A stretch of DNA of 64,000 bases from Paenibacillus castaneae (GTDB lineage Bacteria; Bacillota; Bacilli; Paenibacillales; Paenibacillaceae), in NCBI RefSeq assembly GCF_002884445.1, contig NZ_KZ614144.1:3147551-3211550 (forward strand), given 5' to 3'. Of the stretch, positions 26,663-35,439 are shown in pieces; position 1 is the stretch's first letter, and each line of letters opens with the position of its first letter. A program made the position numbers and the translations under genes. A model generated the notes under the pieces. That model was not told where the DNA came from. It worked only from the letters and a program-made list of their open reading frames with translations, and made no database searches.

Positions 26663-27322
26663 ATGAACTGGCATGAGTATTGGTCACCAATCAAGCTTTC
26701 CATTCAAATTTCCTCCTTATCCAGCATACTTGTCCTTCTATCTGGAGTAGCCATTGCTTGGTGGATGTCACGACGTTCGTTTAGAGGAAAGCTGCTGCTT
26801 GAAACGGTATTTATGCTGCCGTTGGTGCTGCCGCCAACTGTTGTTGGTTTTTTGCTATTACTTATACTTGGACGCAGAAGCTTTATCGGACATTTCATTG
26901 AATGGCTCTTTGCTGCACCGATTATTTTTTCGTGGTGGGCAGCAGTTGTCGCTTCAGTTGTTGTGTCTTTCCCGCTTGTTTATCAGACGATGAAGATGGG
27001 GTTCTCATCCATAGATCGTGATTTAGAGGATGCTGGCCGCTCTATCGGTGCTAATGAATGGCAAGTGTTTCGGTATATTACACTGCCTTTAACCTTTCGA
27101 TCCATTCTAGCCGCCTTTATTCTCGGATTTGCTCGCGGTCTAGGCGAATTCGGGGCGACATTAATGATAGCCGGTAATATTCCAGGCAGAACACAAACGG
27201 TTCCTACAGCTATTTATGTGGCGGTTGATTCCGGCAATGCAGCAATGGCTTGGGCTTGGACGGGCTCGATCATTTTGATATCCTTTATTTTGCTGCTATT
27301 TACGGGGCGTAAACAAAGCTGA
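26663..27322 (+). CDS. modB: Molybdate ABC transporter permease
   Basis: This 219-residue membrane protein has about five or six hydrophobic segments and the binding-protein-dependent permease EAA loop (EDAGRSIGANEWQVFRYITLPL, residues 115-136), plus the ModB-typical GFARGLGEFGATLMIAGNIPG. It forms the membrane channel for molybdate. No modC ATPase gene follows; a bidirectional terminator comes 36 bp after the stop. B. subtilis yvgL-yvgM also lacks an adjacent ATPase, so a distant ABC ATPase probably serves this system. Confidence 0.94.
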   Translation: MNWHEYWSPIKLSIQISSLSSILVLLSGVAIAWWMSRRSFRGKLLLETVFMLPLVLPPTVVGFLLLLILGRRSFIGHFIEWLFAAPIIFSWWAAVVASVVVSFPLVYQTMKMGFSSIDRDLEDAGRSIGANEWQVFRYITLPLTFRSILAAFILGFARGLGEFGATLMIAGNIPGRTQTVPTAIYVAVDSGNAAMAWAWTGSIILISFILLLFTGRKQS

Positions 27323-27358
27323 GAAATCAAGGCATCGAGCACATAAAGTTAAGCAATT

Positions 27359-27405
27359 ATAAAAAAAGAAACTGCCTGAATACATATTCCAGCAGTTTCT
27401 TTTTT
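27359..27405. terminator. Bidirectional intrinsic terminator
   Basis: AAAAAAAGAAACTGC pairs with GCAGTTTCTTTTTT, between the convergent modB and bcrC genes. Confidence 0.9.
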
Positions 27406-27432
27406 AGTTTCGCAGACGTTATTTTTTGACTC

Positions 27433-28008
27433 TTACTTTTCATAGGTGCGGAAAATTCGTCCTGTTATCGTACGATATACACGAATAAGTGATAAAGGTA
27501 TGAAATCCAACAATCCGCTAAGCCTATACATAATAAAGCTAATGAGTAATGATAAGGCAATAGCGCCTGCAATATCGGCTGGATAATGAACACCGACATA
27601 TACTCTGGAAACCCCTGTAACAACGGCCAGAACAAGCAGCCATAATCCGAGCTTCCGCTTTACGAGTAAGACGCTAAACGCTATGGTGAAAGCTAACGTC
27701 GCGTGATCGCTCGGAAAGGAAGCATCAGGAGCATGTGGAATTAATTGCAGAACCTGATGCTCGACGAACGGTCTTGCGTGATTTACCATCGGTGATATAA
27801 GCATACTTGCTAATATTAATGCTACAGAAGACGAGAGAAATGTATAGAAAACTAACTTCTGATTGTCCTCTTTGCCCGTGAACCAAAGCCAAATGACTAC
27901 AGCTAACATAATCCATACAATATCTTGTGCGAATATCTCCATAAGACCGTCAATCCAGCCGTATTGTCCTGCAAGAGAATTAATGAAATGAAACAATGAA
28001 TAATTCAT
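27433..28008 (-). CDS. bcrC: Undecaprenyl-diphosphatase, BcrC/PAP2 type
   Basis: This 191-residue membrane enzyme removes a phosphate from undecaprenyl pyrophosphate, recycling the wall-synthesis lipid carrier and giving bacitracin resistance. The PAP2 motifs are in order: NHARPF, then PHAPDASFPSDHA and SRVYVGVHYPADI. The N-terminus MNYSLFHFINSLAG aligns by eye with B. subtilis BcrC (MNYEIF..), which supports the start at 28008 rather than the ATG at 28020; AAGGATG lies upstream at a workable distance. It is divergent from the two-component/PAP2 operon. Confidence 0.92.
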   Translation of the reverse strand: MNYSLFHFINSLAGQYGWIDGLMEIFAQDIVWIMLAVVIWLWFTGKEDNQKLVFYTFLSSSVALILASMLISPMVNHARPFVEHQVLQLIPHAPDASFPSDHATLAFTIAFSVLLVKRKLGLWLLVLAVVTGVSRVYVGVHYPADIAGAIALSLLISFIMYRLSGLLDFIPLSLIRVYRTITGRIFRTYEK

Positions 28009-28288
28009 ATATGCACTCATCCTTTTTTTCTTTACAATTTATCAAATGATTCTGAGTTTTTGATGAGAAGAATGTGTCAGTTAGAGTTTATAAGAAGCTT
28101 GACTACAATTTCCAAAAAGGATTAAAGTGAGAAAGTCCAGCATTTTGTTAACGATATTGCCAGAAACTTCTTAAGTAGGTATGCAGCTCTTCCGTTATTT
28201 TTCTCATAATGATTTCATTTAAGTCTGTTAGAGTATAAAAATATATGAATAAGATTTGTATTATTGGAAAGGAGCCCAAAGAGAAGCT

Positions 28289-28963
28289 ATGAAAAAAATT
28301 CTGATCGTCGAGGACGAGCCTAATTTTGCTAGATTTCTTGAGCTTGAGCTTGTTCATGAATCATATGAAGTCGTGATCGCTTATGATGGAACGAGTGGAC
28401 TTCAGCTCGCTCTCGAACAAGATTGGGATATGATTCTGCTGGATGTCATGCTTCCCGGAATAAATGGGATAGACGTGTGCCAGGAGATTAGAAAATTCAA
28501 AAAAACACTAATTATTATGCTCACAGCAAGAAATAATTTAACAGATCGGGTACTTGGCTTGGATTGTGGCGCGGATGATTATATCCCTAAGCCGTTTGCG
28601 ATTGAGGAGTTGTTTGCCCGGATGCGCGCGCTTTTCCGAAGATTCGAGAACAGTGAAGAGGCGCTGGCCGTTCTTTCTTTCCGCGATCTCGTACTTAATC
28701 TCAACACAAGAATTGTCAAACAATCAGATGAAATGTTGAACCTTACTAAGCGAGAGTTCGATTTGCTTGCTGTGTTTATGCAAAATATCAATTTAGTATT
28801 ATCTCGGGACAGTTTATTGGATAAAGTGTGGGGCTATAATACGGAAGTTGAAACAAATGTAGTCGATGTATATGTCCGATATTTGAGAAATAAATTGAAT
28901 GATTCAGGGGAAGATAACTATATTCAGACCATTAGAGGCGTTGGATATGTGATGCGATTATGA
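28289..28963 (+). CDS. OmpR-family response regulator
   Basis: This 224-residue regulator has an N-terminal receiver with D52 as the phosphoacceptor (ILLDVMLPG), a conserved KPFAIEEL segment and a winged-helix C-terminal domain (about 130-224) with LTKREFDLLAVF and VRYLRNKLND. The ATG at 28289 is used; AAAGGAG is 14 bp upstream and AGAGAAG is closer. It overlaps the sensor kinase gene by 4 bp and is the first gene of a regulator-kinase-PAP2 operon, suggesting control of envelope lipid-phosphate metabolism. Confidence 0.93.
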   Translation: MKKILIVEDEPNFARFLELELVHESYEVVIAYDGTSGLQLALEQDWDMILLDVMLPGINGIDVCQEIRKFKKTLIIMLTARNNLTDRVLGLDCGADDYIPKPFAIEELFARMRALFRRFENSEEALAVLSFRDLVLNLNTRIVKQSDEMLNLTKREFDLLAVFMQNINLVLSRDSLLDKVWGYNTEVETNVVDVYVRYLRNKLNDSGEDNYIQTIRGVGYVMRL

Positions 28964-30351
28964 AAAAAATGATTATGAAAATAAATGCTCTTCCTATCAA
29001 ATGGAGAATTACCGTATGGACTTCCTTATGGATGTGCTTTTTCTTTCTGTTATATAATCTAGTGCAATTTGTAGTACTTGACAGGTGGATGCTCTTAGAA
29101 GAAGAGCATGCGATCAAGAAAAGAATGGATGAAATTATCGGTTACTACGAAGACAATGAAGCTAGAGATGTGTCTGCAAGCAGAAGCTTTCTGGAAAAGG
29201 TGAATCAGAATAATCAATTAATACGTGTGCTAGATGAGAGTGGAAAGCCTCTATTAACGATTAATGAAGGTTTACCGGATCAGTGGGTACTGCCGAAAGC
29301 CGTTAGCACAAGGGAGTTAACAAGTATTTGGCACAGCCAAGATCATCTGCTTATTGTTAGAAGCCCGATTCATATTGGTTCATTGACAGGAACAATTGAA
29401 ATCATAAGGGAATTAGAAAATTACGAAAAGCTAAACCATTTTCTTTTGCTCATTATGGCTATTGGGGGATTAGGCGGAATTGCTTTCAGTACGTTCGGCG
29501 GCATTCTGCTTGGCAGACAATTTGTAAAACCGATTGCACAATTAACGGAAACAATGGGAAACATTAAATACAATGGTTTATCCCAAAGAGTCGACTTTAT
29601 TGATAACCGGGACGAATTATCCAAGCTTAGCCAAATATTCAATGAGATGATGGATCGGCTGGAAGGCTCCTTCAAGAAACAAAACCAATTTGTTGAAGAT
29701 GCTTCACATGAACTCAGAACACCTATTGCCATTATTGAAGGACATCTAAAAATGCTCTCACGATGGGGGAAAGATGATCCATCCATATTAAACGAATCAT
29801 TAAACGCTTCATTAGAAGAGCTGGCTCGCCTGAAAGGGTTGACACAAGACTTGCTTGCTTCTTCACATGCAGAGCCTCTTCCTGGACAGAATCAAACCGA
29901 TCCTTGTTTGATTTTAACTAAGGTAGTAGATGATTTCTCTGTCATTCATCCAGCATTCCTATTTGAAATGAAAACTCAATCTTTATCCAATGTTACGCTA
30001 GACATTTCTGCACATCATTTCAAACAAATCATTATGATTGTAATGGATAATGCCATTAAGTATTCAGGAGATCAAAAAAATATTGTTATTTCAGGGAGCA
30101 TTACGAAGGACAAAGAAATTCAAATACAAATTACGGATAACGGCATCGGTATTCCTGAGGAGCACATTCCCCAGCTATTCGATCGTTTCTATCGCGTGGA
30201 TAAAGCAAGAAGCCGCAAAGTAGGAGGAAGCGGATTAGGACTATCGATAGCCAAGCGCCTGGTTGAAGCTTATAACGGAACTATATCACTTACGAGCAGA
30301 GAGCATCATGGAACAGTTGTTACAATAAAATTGCCGAGGAGTACTGAATAA
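28960..30351 (+). CDS. Membrane sensor histidine kinase
   Basis: This 463-residue kinase has two membrane segments (about 17-40 and 161-184) enclosing an extracellular loop of about 120 residues, a HAMP domain (about 186-238), HisKA with H250 in EDASHELRTP, and a HATPase domain with NAIKYSGDQ, DNGIGIPEEHI and GSGLGLSIAKRL. It phosphorylates the response regulator encoded just upstream (ATGA overlap). The extracellular loop is the presumed sensor, but its signal is unknown; neighbours point to envelope or lipid-carrier stress. Confidence 0.94.
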   Translation: MKKMIMKINALPIKWRITVWTSLWMCFFFLLYNLVQFVVLDRWMLLEEEHAIKKRMDEIIGYYEDNEARDVSASRSFLEKVNQNNQLIRVLDESGKPLLTINEGLPDQWVLPKAVSTRELTSIWHSQDHLLIVRSPIHIGSLTGTIEIIRELENYEKLNHFLLLIMAIGGLGGIAFSTFGGILLGRQFVKPIAQLTETMGNIKYNGLSQRVDFIDNRDELSKLSQIFNEMMDRLEGSFKKQNQFVEDASHELRTPIAIIEGHLKMLSRWGKDDPSILNESLNASLEELARLKGLTQDLLASSHAEPLPGQNQTDPCLILTKVVDDFSVIHPAFLFEMKTQSLSNVTLDISAHHFKQIIMIVMDNAIKYSGDQKNIVISGSITKDKEIQIQITDNGIGIPEEHIPQLFDRFYRVDKARSRKVGGSGLGLSIAKRLVEAYNGTISLTSREHHGTVVTIKLPRSTE

Positions 30352-30353
30352 AC

Positions 30354-30998
30354 GTGAAATGGTTATTTACACGAACATTTGTATTAAGCGTGATTTGCGC
30401 AGCGGGTTTTGCATCTATCGCAATCTTAATCGCCAAACAAGCGATTTCAGGATTCGATAACAAAATAATTTCCATCGTCCAAAGTCAACAATCCGACGCG
30501 TTAACGCAAATCATGTTGTTTTTTTCTTATATAGGTTCAGGAATTCCGTTATCCATTATTATCATTGCAATTGGGATCGTTTTATATGCTGTTTTGAAAT
30601 TTCACTGGGAATTGCTTTTTTTCATTGGTGTCATCATCGGTTCATCGCTTTTGAACGTTATTTTAAAGTTAATATTTCATCGTGAACGGCCAACCCTGCA
30701 TCGAATTGTGGAGAATGTGAGTGGATATAGCTTCCCGAGCGGTCACTCCATGGCTGCATTTACCCTCTATGGCGTCCTTTGTTTTTTGCTGTGGAAGCAT
30801 GCTGAAAGCACATTTTCACGTATTTTACTGGTAAGTTGTACTTCTGTAATGATTTTAGCCATTGGGATTAGCCGAATCTATTTGGGAGTCCATTACCCTA
30901 GTGATGTTGTAGGAGCCTATTTAGGAAGTGGAACATGGCTAGCTGTTTCGATCGGCTTTTACCAACATTTCATTGCGAAACGTGTCTCCAAAGGATAA
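30354..30998 (+). CDS. PAP2-family membrane phosphatase
   Basis: This 214-residue membrane enzyme has the three PAP2 motifs: KLIFHRERPTLHR, YSFPSGHSMAA and SRIYLGVHYPSDV. It likely dephosphorylates a lipid such as undecaprenyl pyrophosphate or phosphatidylglycerophosphate. It begins at a GTG two bases after the kinase stop, with GAGGAG about 12 bp before, so it is translationally linked to the two-component pair. A second PAP2 enzyme (bcrC) is divergent on the other side, so both enzymes flank the same regulator. Confidence 0.9.
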   Translation: MKWLFTRTFVLSVICAAGFASIAILIAKQAISGFDNKIISIVQSQQSDALTQIMLFFSYIGSGIPLSIIIIAIGIVLYAVLKFHWELLFFIGVIIGSSLLNVILKLIFHRERPTLHRIVENVSGYSFPSGHSMAAFTLYGVLCFLLWKHAESTFSRILLVSCTSVMILAIGISRIYLGVHYPSDVVGAYLGSGTWLAVSIGFYQHFIAKRVSKG

Positions 30999-31058
30999 GC
31001 TGGATGTTATAATGTTAAACAAGCCATTCATCATTCACATCAAAAAGGAGTTTGGAAA

Positions 31059-31466
31059 ATGACAGCAGAAACAGGAACAAAAGAAAACCCATGGAAACTA
31101 AAAACGCCGCCTCAAACTTCTGAATATGAAATGTACAAAAGCGAAAAAGATGGCAAAGAAATAATCGTATGTACAGTTGGGAAAACGGTATTGCATTATG
31201 AATACCGCTGTCTTGCTGATTTGCATAACATGCTAAAGGAACACGGAGATTGGATGGAGCTGGGCAGCACAGACGAACAAAAGCCTGCGAAATCGGGAAC
31301 TGTGGAATACTGGGGACGCTCAGAGGATAATCCGGTTGGCGGCTGGTATGGCTTAAAGAAGGGGCTGCGCGGACGATTCGGAATGTATATCCCACCATTA
31401 ATGGAAGAGCTGGGGTTGGCCGAAGTTGAGCATAATCCGAGAAATAATAGAATGAAAGCTAAATAA
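31059..31466 (+). CDS. Small conserved cytoplasmic protein (DUF6855-like)
   Basis: The 135-residue protein resembles a family I remember as DUF6855: a start TGTKENPWKLKTPPQTSEYEM, a central GDWMELGSTDEQKP and a late NPVGGWYGLKKGLRGRFGMYIPPLMEELGLAEV followed by NNRM. No function is known. It has no signal or membrane segment. The ATG follows AAAAAGGAG. It is a single-gene unit ending at a hairpin terminator. The family assignment is from memory and should be taken as probable. Confidence 0.75.
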   Translation: MTAETGTKENPWKLKTPPQTSEYEMYKSEKDGKEIIVCTVGKTVLHYEYRCLADLHNMLKEHGDWMELGSTDEQKPAKSGTVEYWGRSEDNPVGGWYGLKKGLRGRFGMYIPPLMEELGLAEVEHNPRNNRMKAK

Positions 31467-31496
31467 TTAGGGTAACATTACATACAATAAGCATCT

Positions 31497-31528
31497 TACA
31501 TCACTAGTAATAGTGGTGTATTTTTTTT
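31497..31528 (+). terminator. Intrinsic terminator
   Basis: TACATCACTA pairs with TAGTGGTGTA (one wobble) around GTAA and is followed by eight T. Confidence 0.88.
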
Positions 31529-31652
31529 GAAAAATGACCTCGAATTGATTTGTTTTGCTCAAAAAAGTTAAACCTCTCACTGTATTCTCATAATTGTGGA
31601 ATATGATATGCGCATTAGGTTAATAATGCTTTTATGTGAGAGGAGAATGTAT

Positions 31653-32465
31653 ATGAACCAGAAATTTTCAAACACGTTAAACGGAGACACAGCAGCTCCA
31701 TTCCGTGGCAATGCGATATTAAACAAAGTTCCAGAGGTGACCATCTTCTTCTGGCTGATCAAAATAATGGCCACTACAATGGGGGAGACAGCGGCAGACC
31801 TGCTTAACGCAAATCTTCATCTAGGATTGACTAATACAACGTTTATCTTAGGCGGACTTTTGCTTATTGCACTGTTCATTCAGTTCAGAGCAAATAAATA
31901 CGTACCTTGGGTCTATTGGCTTTCCGTATTACTTATTAGTGTAGTTGGCACCTTAATCACGGACAACCTCACCGACAACTTTAATATCCCTCTTGAGACC
32001 ACTACAATCATATTTACCGTAGTGCTGGCTGCAATCTTTACAGTATGGTATGCAAGTGAAAAAACATTGTCTATTCATTCGATCTATACGGTCAAACGAG
32101 AATTATTTTATTGGTTGGCTATATTGTTCACTTTCGCATTGGGTACTGCGGCAGGAGACCTTATCGCGGAGGGCCTTAATTTTGGATATTTGACCTCATT
32201 GTCTCTGTTTGCTTTGATGATTGGAGTAGTTGCACTTGGACATTATACATTTAAATGGAATGCTGTACTTTCATTCTGGATCGCATACATCCTAACTCGT
32301 CCTTTCGGCGCTTCTTTCGGAGATTATCTCTCTCAGTCGCCTGATGATGGCGGTCTTGGACTCGGAACTGTAGGAACAAGTGCCATTTTTCTCGTTATTA
32401 TTGTCATCCTTGTTGTTTACCTAACCAAAACGAGAAAAGATGTGACACCGAGAGCAGAGCAATAG
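31653..32465 (+). CDS. Multi-pass membrane protein, COG4705-like
   Basis: This 270-residue protein has about eight hydrophobic segments. It contains an internal duplication: KVPEVTIFFWLIKIMATTMGETAADLL near the start is echoed by RELFYWLAILFTFALGTAAGDLI midway, and DNLTDNF and FGDYLSQ occupy related positions. This pattern is that of the COG4705 family of membrane proteins, whose function is not defined. The start is the ATG at 31653, 7 bp after GAGAGGAGA; the longer frame from 31596 lacks a ribosome site. A strong terminator follows. Confidence 0.85.
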   Translation: MNQKFSNTLNGDTAAPFRGNAILNKVPEVTIFFWLIKIMATTMGETAADLLNANLHLGLTNTTFILGGLLLIALFIQFRANKYVPWVYWLSVLLISVVGTLITDNLTDNFNIPLETTTIIFTVVLAAIFTVWYASEKTLSIHSIYTVKRELFYWLAILFTFALGTAAGDLIAEGLNFGYLTSLSLFALMIGVVALGHYTFKWNAVLSFWIAYILTRPFGASFGDYLSQSPDDGGLGLGTVGTSAIFLVIIVILVVYLTKTRKDVTPRAEQ

Positions 32466-32489
32466 ACCATTTTCAAGAATGTTAAAAGA

Positions 32490-32532
32490 GTCCCAATTTC
32501 TCTTTTCTTTATAGAGAAATTGGGGTTTTTTA
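32490..32532 (+). terminator. Intrinsic terminator
   Basis: CCCAATTTCTCT pairs with AGAGAAATTGGG and is followed by GTTTTTT. Confidence 0.93.
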
Positions 32533-32630
32533 TTTCTAATTGATTCCTCTCAACGATACTCACACCGTAATCTCATTTCTAACGATTATAGTAGTTTCAT
32601 CATACAGGATTCTTTTAAAGGAGTGGTTAC

Positions 32631-33398
32631 ATGATAAAAACAATTGGATTAAGAAAGGTGTACAACAATGATTATGAAGCAGTGAAGCACTTGGATCTGA
32701 ATGTTGGAAGAGGGGATATTTACGGTTTTCTTGGACCGAATGGTGCTGGTAAAACAACAACAATCCGTATGCTCACAGGTCTTATTGAGCCAACAGAAGG
32801 TATGGTATTTTTTAATGATCGCGAAGTATCGAAAGGTAAACAAGAATTGAAGAACAATATCGGTGTTTTGCCTGAATCTCATGGTTATTATGAGTGGATG
32901 ACCGGCAAACAATATTTGCTCTTCTTTGCCTCGCTTTACGGCATGAATAAAGCAAGCCGGATACAGAGGACGAATGATGTACTTGAAATGGTCGATTTAA
33001 CGGAGAAAGCAAATATTCGTATTCATCAATATTCAAGAGGCATGAAGCAAAGATTGGGGATTGCTCGAACTCTGCTCCACGAGCCGCAAATCATTTTCCT
33101 AGATGAACCGACATTAGGTCTTGATCCGCAAGGCCAAAAGGATATAGAGAATATATTGGTGCAATTGAACAAGGAACAGGGAGTAACTATTTTTATTACA
33201 TCACATTTATTGAAAGATATCGAAAGAATATGCAATCGAGTTGCTATCGTTCAAAGAGGCAGCCTGCTTGTTGAAGACACGATTCCAAGCTTGTTAACAA
33301 CATACGAAGCCATGATTGAGAAGGAAAACGTGAATTTAGAAGATGTATTCTTCTTTTTGACGGATGAGAAGAGAGGAGAATCCAAACATGATCTATGA
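32631..33398 (+). CDS. ABC-2 exporter ATP-binding protein
   Basis: This 255-residue ATPase has Walker A GPNGAGKTT (residues 35-43), the signature YSRGMKQRL and Walker B IIFLDEPTLGLDP, and drives the permease encoded next, whose gene overlaps this one by 11 bp. The subfamily (NatA/CcmA-like) exports drugs, antibiotics or ions. The ATG follows AAAGGAG. The operon continues with a permease and a membrane-anchored extracellular protein, the latter giving a three-part exporter whose substrate is unknown. Confidence 0.93.
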   Translation: MIKTIGLRKVYNNDYEAVKHLDLNVGRGDIYGFLGPNGAGKTTTIRMLTGLIEPTEGMVFFNDREVSKGKQELKNNIGVLPESHGYYEWMTGKQYLLFFASLYGMNKASRIQRTNDVLEMVDLTEKANIRIHQYSRGMKQRLGIARTLLHEPQIIFLDEPTLGLDPQGQKDIENILVQLNKEQGVTIFITSHLLKDIERICNRVAIVQRGSLLVEDTIPSLLTTYEAMIEKENVNLEDVFFFLTDEKRGESKHDL

Positions 33399-34146
33399 AT
33401 TAGTGAAGAAAGAAACGAAAGAACATATTTTCTCGAGGAAAGGAATCGGTTTTTTATTCATTGTTTCTATTCTTCTCAGCATCATGTCATTCGGCTTCAT
33501 TTCAGTGAAAGAATTGAGCCTGCTGGATCAACCTTCGATCGTTATGACTACATTCAAGCTGCTTCTCGGTATAAATATTCTCATTTCTATGGTTATCGGA
33601 TCGACGATGGTAGCAGGAGAGAAGGAGAAGGGGACACTGGAAAGTCTTCTTCTGACTCCTTTAACCAAACGAAAGATCATAATTGGAAAGCTGATAGCCA
33701 TTTTAGTATTTTGGCTCACTGTTACTCTTATCTCACTGCCCTATTTCATCGTACTGTCAAATGGAACATCAATGCTGCCAACTATTTTGTTTTATTTATA
33801 TGTTGTAGGGACCGTCCTGGTCATTTCGTTTTCTTCGATCGCTTTAATATTCTCGACAATTCTTGCTTCTACCAAAAATGCGATGATTGTAGGACTTATG
33901 ATTTTTCTCATCACACTCGTACCCATGTTTCTGTCGACAACAATGAAGAAAGCCGGCTTTGCAAAGCTAATTCAATCCTATAGTCCAATCTCAGCCAGTA
34001 TGAAAACAATGAAAGATTTATTTATTAATAAACTAGGCGCGCTCGACATTCTCGTCGGGATGGTGCCTGTATTCGTATTCTTTGTCCTCGCCTTATCGGT
34101 ATCACTGCTTATTTCGAAAAAAGTCGACTTTTTAGGAGGTGAATAG
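33388..34146 (+). CDS. ABC-2 type permease
   Basis: This 252-residue membrane protein has about six hydrophobic segments with the ABC-2 hallmark VIGSTMVAGEKEKGTLESLLLTPLTKRKIIIGKL (about residues 70-105). It forms the channel for the ATPase encoded just upstream. The ATG at 33388 is preceded by AGAGGAGA and lies inside the end of the ATPase gene. The stop overlaps the ribosome site of the next gene, so all three genes are translated in concert. Confidence 0.92.
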   Translation: MIYELVKKETKEHIFSRKGIGFLFIVSILLSIMSFGFISVKELSLLDQPSIVMTTFKLLLGINILISMVIGSTMVAGEKEKGTLESLLLTPLTKRKIIIGKLIAILVFWLTVTLISLPYFIVLSNGTSMLPTILFYLYVVGTVLVISFSSIALIFSTILASTKNAMIVGLMIFLITLVPMFLSTTMKKAGFAKLIQSYSPISASMKTMKDLFINKLGALDILVGMVPVFVFFVLALSVSLLISKKVDFLGGE

Positions 34147-34147
34147 T

Positions 34148-34690
34148 TTGAATAAACAACTAATTTCACTATTGCTAATGCTCATTCTGTTAATGGTACC
34201 GCAGATCAGCAGCGCTGAATCACAGGAGAACACAAGCATATTCCAAATCAAAATTATTTCTCCAGAACAAATTACAGATTATCCAGGAAAAGATGTTAAT
34301 ATTAAGATTAGTGTCAAAAATATGACCGATAAAGAGATTAAAGATGTTTTTACTTATATTACGATGGCGAACATTAGCAAAACCTGGACTGTCAACTTAG
34401 AGGATTATAGTGCAGACCAACCGATCACCATCGGTACAATAAGTCCGCATGAGGAAAAAATAGTAGAGCTGCCGATTAAATTAGTTTATTCAGCAGATTA
34501 TTATTTATATACGACGGTACTTTCAAAAGATAGCCTTAATATCACGTCCAGTCATGCAATCCCAGTGAAAATACTTGGAAATACAAGATTGGTACCACTG
34601 CAAGTACAAATCGTTTCAATTGCTGTACCCTTACTTTTATTGATTGCACTAGCTTTGACGTTCAAACAACGAAGAGCTGCATCAGCGTGA
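34148..34690 (+). CDS. Exported membrane-anchored protein of the ABC-2 operon
   Basis: This 180-residue protein has an N-terminal signal segment (LLLMLILLMVPQISSAES), an extracellular immunoglobulin-like or NEW3-like beta domain (about 25-150, with DYPGKDVNIKISVKNMTDKEIKDV) and a C-terminal membrane helix (about 155-175) ending in KQRRAAS. It starts at the TTG at 34148, 8 bp after AGGAGG; a GTG at 34139 lies inside that site. Tight coupling to the ABC-2 genes suggests it is an extracellular accessory subunit, but the role is inferred from position only. Confidence 0.82.
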   Translation: MNKQLISLLLMLILLMVPQISSAESQENTSIFQIKIISPEQITDYPGKDVNIKISVKNMTDKEIKDVFTYITMANISKTWTVNLEDYSADQPITIGTISPHEEKIVELPIKLVYSADYYLYTTVLSKDSLNITSSHAIPVKILGNTRLVPLQVQIVSIAVPLLLLIALALTFKQRRAASA

Positions 34691-34733
34691 TCCTGATTTT
34701 CATCTATCAAACAATAGGGAAAGGAGTGGTAGA

Positions 34734-35396
34734 TTGCCTATTAAAGCTGTGCTCTTCGATTTAGATGGCACTCTGCTGGACCGTGATACTTCTTTGGCAT
34801 TATTTGTTCACAATCAGTACAATCGTCTTCCTCAGCTTCACGAGATTGACAAAGGTGAATATATGAGAAGTTTTATTGCGCTGGATAATCATGGTTATGT
34901 ATGGAAAGATAAAGTATATCAACAGCTTATTGAGGAGTTTTCAATCAAAGGCTTAAGCTGGGAAGAGCTGCTGCATGATTATGTGAATAGATTTAAGGAG
35001 CATTGCGTTGGATATCCTAATCTAATGAGTATGTTGAATCAACTTAAGATTAGCCATATTAAGATTGCACTTGTATCAAACGGTTTCGGTCAATTTCAAT
35101 TTGATAATTTCATTGCATTAGGCATCGATCACTTTTTCGATGAGGTGCTTATTTCCGAATGGGAAGGAATTCGCAAACCGGACCCTGCCATTTTTCTTCG
35201 AGCACTATCTAAGCTCGGTGTAAGTCCGAATGAGGCCTTGTTTATTGGCGATCATCCAGAAAACGATATACAAGCCAGCCGAAATACAGGGATGAGAGCT
35301 ATTTGGAAACGCAGCAATCCCTATGCTATGCCAATTGAAGCAGACGCGATTATTGATGATCTGGGTGAACTGATCGAGCATATCCATAATTTCTAG
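34734..35396 (+). CDS. HAD-superfamily phosphatase
   Basis: This 220-residue cytoplasmic phosphatase has all four HAD motifs: FDLDGTLLD (nucleophile D8 and acid D10), SNGFG, a Lys in RKPDPAIF and GDHPENDI. A helical cap sits between motifs 1 and 2, as in subfamily IA. Its substrate, usually a sugar phosphate or nucleotide, cannot be assigned. It starts at a TTG at 34734 after AAAGGAGTGG. A bidirectional terminator follows immediately. Confidence 0.9.
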   Translation: MPIKAVLFDLDGTLLDRDTSLALFVHNQYNRLPQLHEIDKGEYMRSFIALDNHGYVWKDKVYQQLIEEFSIKGLSWEELLHDYVNRFKEHCVGYPNLMSMLNQLKISHIKIALVSNGFGQFQFDNFIALGIDHFFDEVLISEWEGIRKPDPAIFLRALSKLGVSPNEALFIGDHPENDIQASRNTGMRAIWKRSNPYAMPIEADAIIDDLGELIEHIHNF

Positions 35397-35439
35397 ACAG
35401 CAAATAAGACACCCATATGAGGTGTCTTATTTGCTGCTT
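35397..35439. terminator. Bidirectional intrinsic terminator
   Basis: AGCAAATAAGACACC pairs with GGTGTCTTATTTGCT around CATATGA; it separates the HAD gene from the convergent cidB. Confidence 0.9.
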
